From contig JADINB010000068.1 of the NCBI GenBank assembly GCA_017694275.1, forward strand, positions 1-26,479: 26,479 nucleotides of DNA, in the 5' to 3' direction. A program made the position numbers and the translations under genes. Under the pieces are notes generated by a model that had not been told where the DNA came from, searched no databases, and worked only from the letters and a program-made list of their open reading frames with translations. Shown here in pieces: positions 25,045 through 26,479 of the stretch. The DNA comes from Candidatus Egerieousia excrementavium (GTDB lineage Bacteria; Bacteroidota; Bacteroidia; Bacteroidales; UBA932). Each line of letters starts with the position of its first letter. The first letter of the stretch is position 1.

Positions 25045-26415
25045 TTAGTGACTTTGTACACCTGTACAGCCTTTTGAGAGTCGATTCATCTCTTTGAGCG
25101 TACTCAAGGTAAGGGGGAGGGCCAGTGCGAACGAAAGTATGTCTGCTATGGCCTGGGTCATTTCAACGCCTCTTATCCCAATCAGATGAGGCAGAACCAG
25201 TATACACGGAATAAAGAAAAGCCCCTGGCGGGCAGATGCAAGGAGAGCCGCTCTTCCAGCCTTTCTTATGGTCTGGAGCATCATGTTGCTTACAAGGGTG
25301 AATGCGCCGAAAGGCAGTGCGATGAGCTGCCACCTGAGAGCTTCGGCTCCTATGGATATGACCATCGCATCCTCTTTTCTGAATATGGCAACGGCTTCAG
25401 GCGCAAATATATATCCCAGAATCGAACAGGTGAGGAAAAACAGTGTGCCTGCTTTTACGCAAAACCAGAATCCATCCATTACGCGGCCGTACAGTCTTGC
25501 ACCATAGTTGAACCCGCATAGCGGCTGGTAGCCTTGCCCCAATCCTATCACTATTGCATTCAGAATGTAGATTATTCTTGTAGTTATAGCCATTCCGGCA
25601 ATGGCGCTGTCTCCATACTCTTTGGCTGCTACATTGAGAAGAATCGTTGAAATAGAGAGCAGCCCCTGTCTGAGCAGAGACGGAAGCCCGCCCTTTATAA
25701 TTTCGACATAGGCCTTGACTGTCGGTTTGAAAGCTTTGAATGAGACTGAGAATGAACCTGTGCGGCGGTCTATGAGAAGAAGCGCCGCGAAACCTATGAT
25801 CTGGCCGGAAATTGTGGCTATGGCTGCACCCTTTACGCCCATGTCGAACGTAAAAATAAGTATAGGGTCCATGATTATGTTTATGAGTGCCCCTGATATT
25901 ATGCCAATCATGGCATATTTTGCATTTCCCTTGAACCTTATCTGATTGTTTAGGGTAAGCGAGGCGGCCATGAACGGCGTTCCTATCAGTATTATTCCAA
26001 GATATTCCCTTGCATATGGCAGAATGGTATCTGTGGAACCGAGGGCACGGCAAACCGGTGTAAGGAATATCAGGCCTGTTACCGCTATGAGGGTGCCGGC
26101 CAGGAATGAAGAGAAGAGCCCGATTGTGGCCATTGTCTCTGCGTGTCCGGTCTTTCTTGCTCCAAGCATTCTGGAAATATAATTTCCTGAACCGTGGCCA
26201 AAGAAAAAACCGAAAGCCTGGACTACAGACATTGCAGAGAAGGATATTCCGATTGCCGCCGTGCTCTGGGTGTCAATCCTGCCTACAAAATAGGTGTCTG
26301 CAACATTGTATATTGCAGACACCAGCATGCTTATGATTGTGGGGACCGCAAGTTCGCAGATTGTCCGCGGTACTGGTCTTGCGGTCATATATTCAAAATT
26401 GTCCTTGCCCTTCAT
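25045..26415 (-). CDS. MATE-family efflux transporter
   Basis: This is an inner-membrane antiporter of 456 residues with about twelve hydrophobic helices, exporting small organic molecules in exchange for Na+ or H+. The N-terminal half has VPTIISMLVSAIYNVADTYFVGRIDT, the best MATE signature here, and FGHGSGNYISRMLGARK after helix 2. The second half repeats the pattern with GLGQGYQPLCGFNYGAR. The protein begins KGKDNFEYMTARPVPRTICELA, which resembles Bacteroidetes homologues, so I keep the first ATG. The gene ends about 40 bases before the omega-amidase start with no terminator between, suggesting cotranscription. Substrate is unknown; an aryl acid is possible from context only. Confidence 0.93.
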   Translation of the reverse strand: MKGKDNFEYMTARPVPRTICELAVPTIISMLVSAIYNVADTYFVGRIDTQSTAAIGISFSAMSVVQAFGFFFGHGSGNYISRMLGARKTGHAETMATIGLFSSFLAGTLIAVTGLIFLTPVCRALGSTDTILPYAREYLGIILIGTPFMAASLTLNNQIRFKGNAKYAMIGIISGALINIIMDPILIFTFDMGVKGAAIATISGQIIGFAALLLIDRRTGSFSVSFKAFKPTVKAYVEIIKGGLPSLLRQGLLSISTILLNVAAKEYGDSAIAGMAITTRIIYILNAIVIGLGQGYQPLCGFNYGARLYGRVMDGFWFCVKAGTLFFLTCSILGYIFAPEAVAIFRKEDAMVISIGAEALRWQLIALPFGAFTLVSNMMLQTIRKAGRAALLASARQGLFFIPCILVLPHLIGIRGVEMTQAIADILSFALALPLTLSTLKEMNRLSKGCTGVQSH

Positions 26416-26422
26416 AACAGGG

Positions 26423-26455
26423 CAAAGTTAAGCAATCAGATTATTTTTTTTCAAA
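26423..26455 (-). promoter_or_regulatory. Promoter of the MATE/ior operon
   Basis: Reading on the minus strand, TTTG (26455-26452), a 21-base spacer and TAACTTTG (26430-26423) match the Bacteroidetes consensus; the -7 element is perfect. The predicted transcription start, near 26417, is only one or two bases before the ATG at 26415, so the message would be almost leaderless unless the ATG at 26388 is used. Confidence 0.6.
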
Positions 26456-26479
26456 CAAATCCTTTATGCTGCCAAGAGA

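Noticed and set aside
1..26479. CRISPR array, prophage, insertion sequence or toxin-antitoxin pair
   Set aside because: No regularly spaced repeats beyond the two 57-bp copies, no transposase or integrase, and no terminal inverted repeats were seen. Every long gene has a recognisable non-mobile function.

Overview
The window reads as ordinary chromosomal DNA of an anaerobic Bacteroidales-type bacterium; I do not assign a genus. The reasons are the promoters, which fit the Bacteroidetes pattern (TTG, 19-21 bp, TAnnTTTG), weak Shine-Dalgarno sequences, and the gene set: pyruvate phosphate dikinase, a single-chain PurL, a multi-SLBB export protein, IorAB with PaaK, and a lipoprotein alkaline phosphatase. 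No transposase, integrase, phage gene or CRISPR array was seen.

Layout. (1) 1-7753 is housekeeping: the 3' part of ppdK on the plus strand, facing a minus-strand phoH-like gene and purL across a shared terminator. (2) folC (7869-9203) diverges from purL. (3) 9192-9805 is non-coding except for tRNA-Val(UAC). It holds a strong promoter, two perfect 57-bp direct repeats just before the tRNA, a hairpin just after it, and the promoter of the next operon. (4) 9812-18602 is a tight plus-strand surface-polysaccharide operon: SLBB export protein, membrane nucleotide-sugar 4,6-dehydratase, Wzz-type chain-length protein, small outer-membrane beta-barrel candidate, rfbC, rfbD, and a lipoprotein alkaline phosphatase. 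It contains no glycosyltransferase, flippase or polymerase. (5) The RNase P RNA gene (rnpB) starts a few bases after the phosphatase stop and ends in a terminator. (6) 18969-26415, all minus strand, is transcribed as MATE transporter, omega-amidase-like hydrolase, iorA, iorB, aminotransferase, phenylacetate-CoA ligase, ACT-domain protein.

How the genes fit together. Region 6 looks like one aromatic-acid module. PaaK makes aryl-acetyl-CoA. IorAB interconverts aryl-acetyl-CoA and aryl-pyruvate. The aminotransferase interconverts aryl-pyruvate and the aromatic amino acid. The omega-amidase could pull a glutamine-driven transamination forward. The double-ACT protein is a likely amino-acid sensor, and the MATE protein may export a product. 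Region 4 supplies the export channel, chain-length control and the last two dTDP-rhamnose steps for a polysaccharide whose assembly enzymes must be encoded elsewhere. The least explained DNA is the repeat, tRNA and hairpin stretch at 9192-9554.
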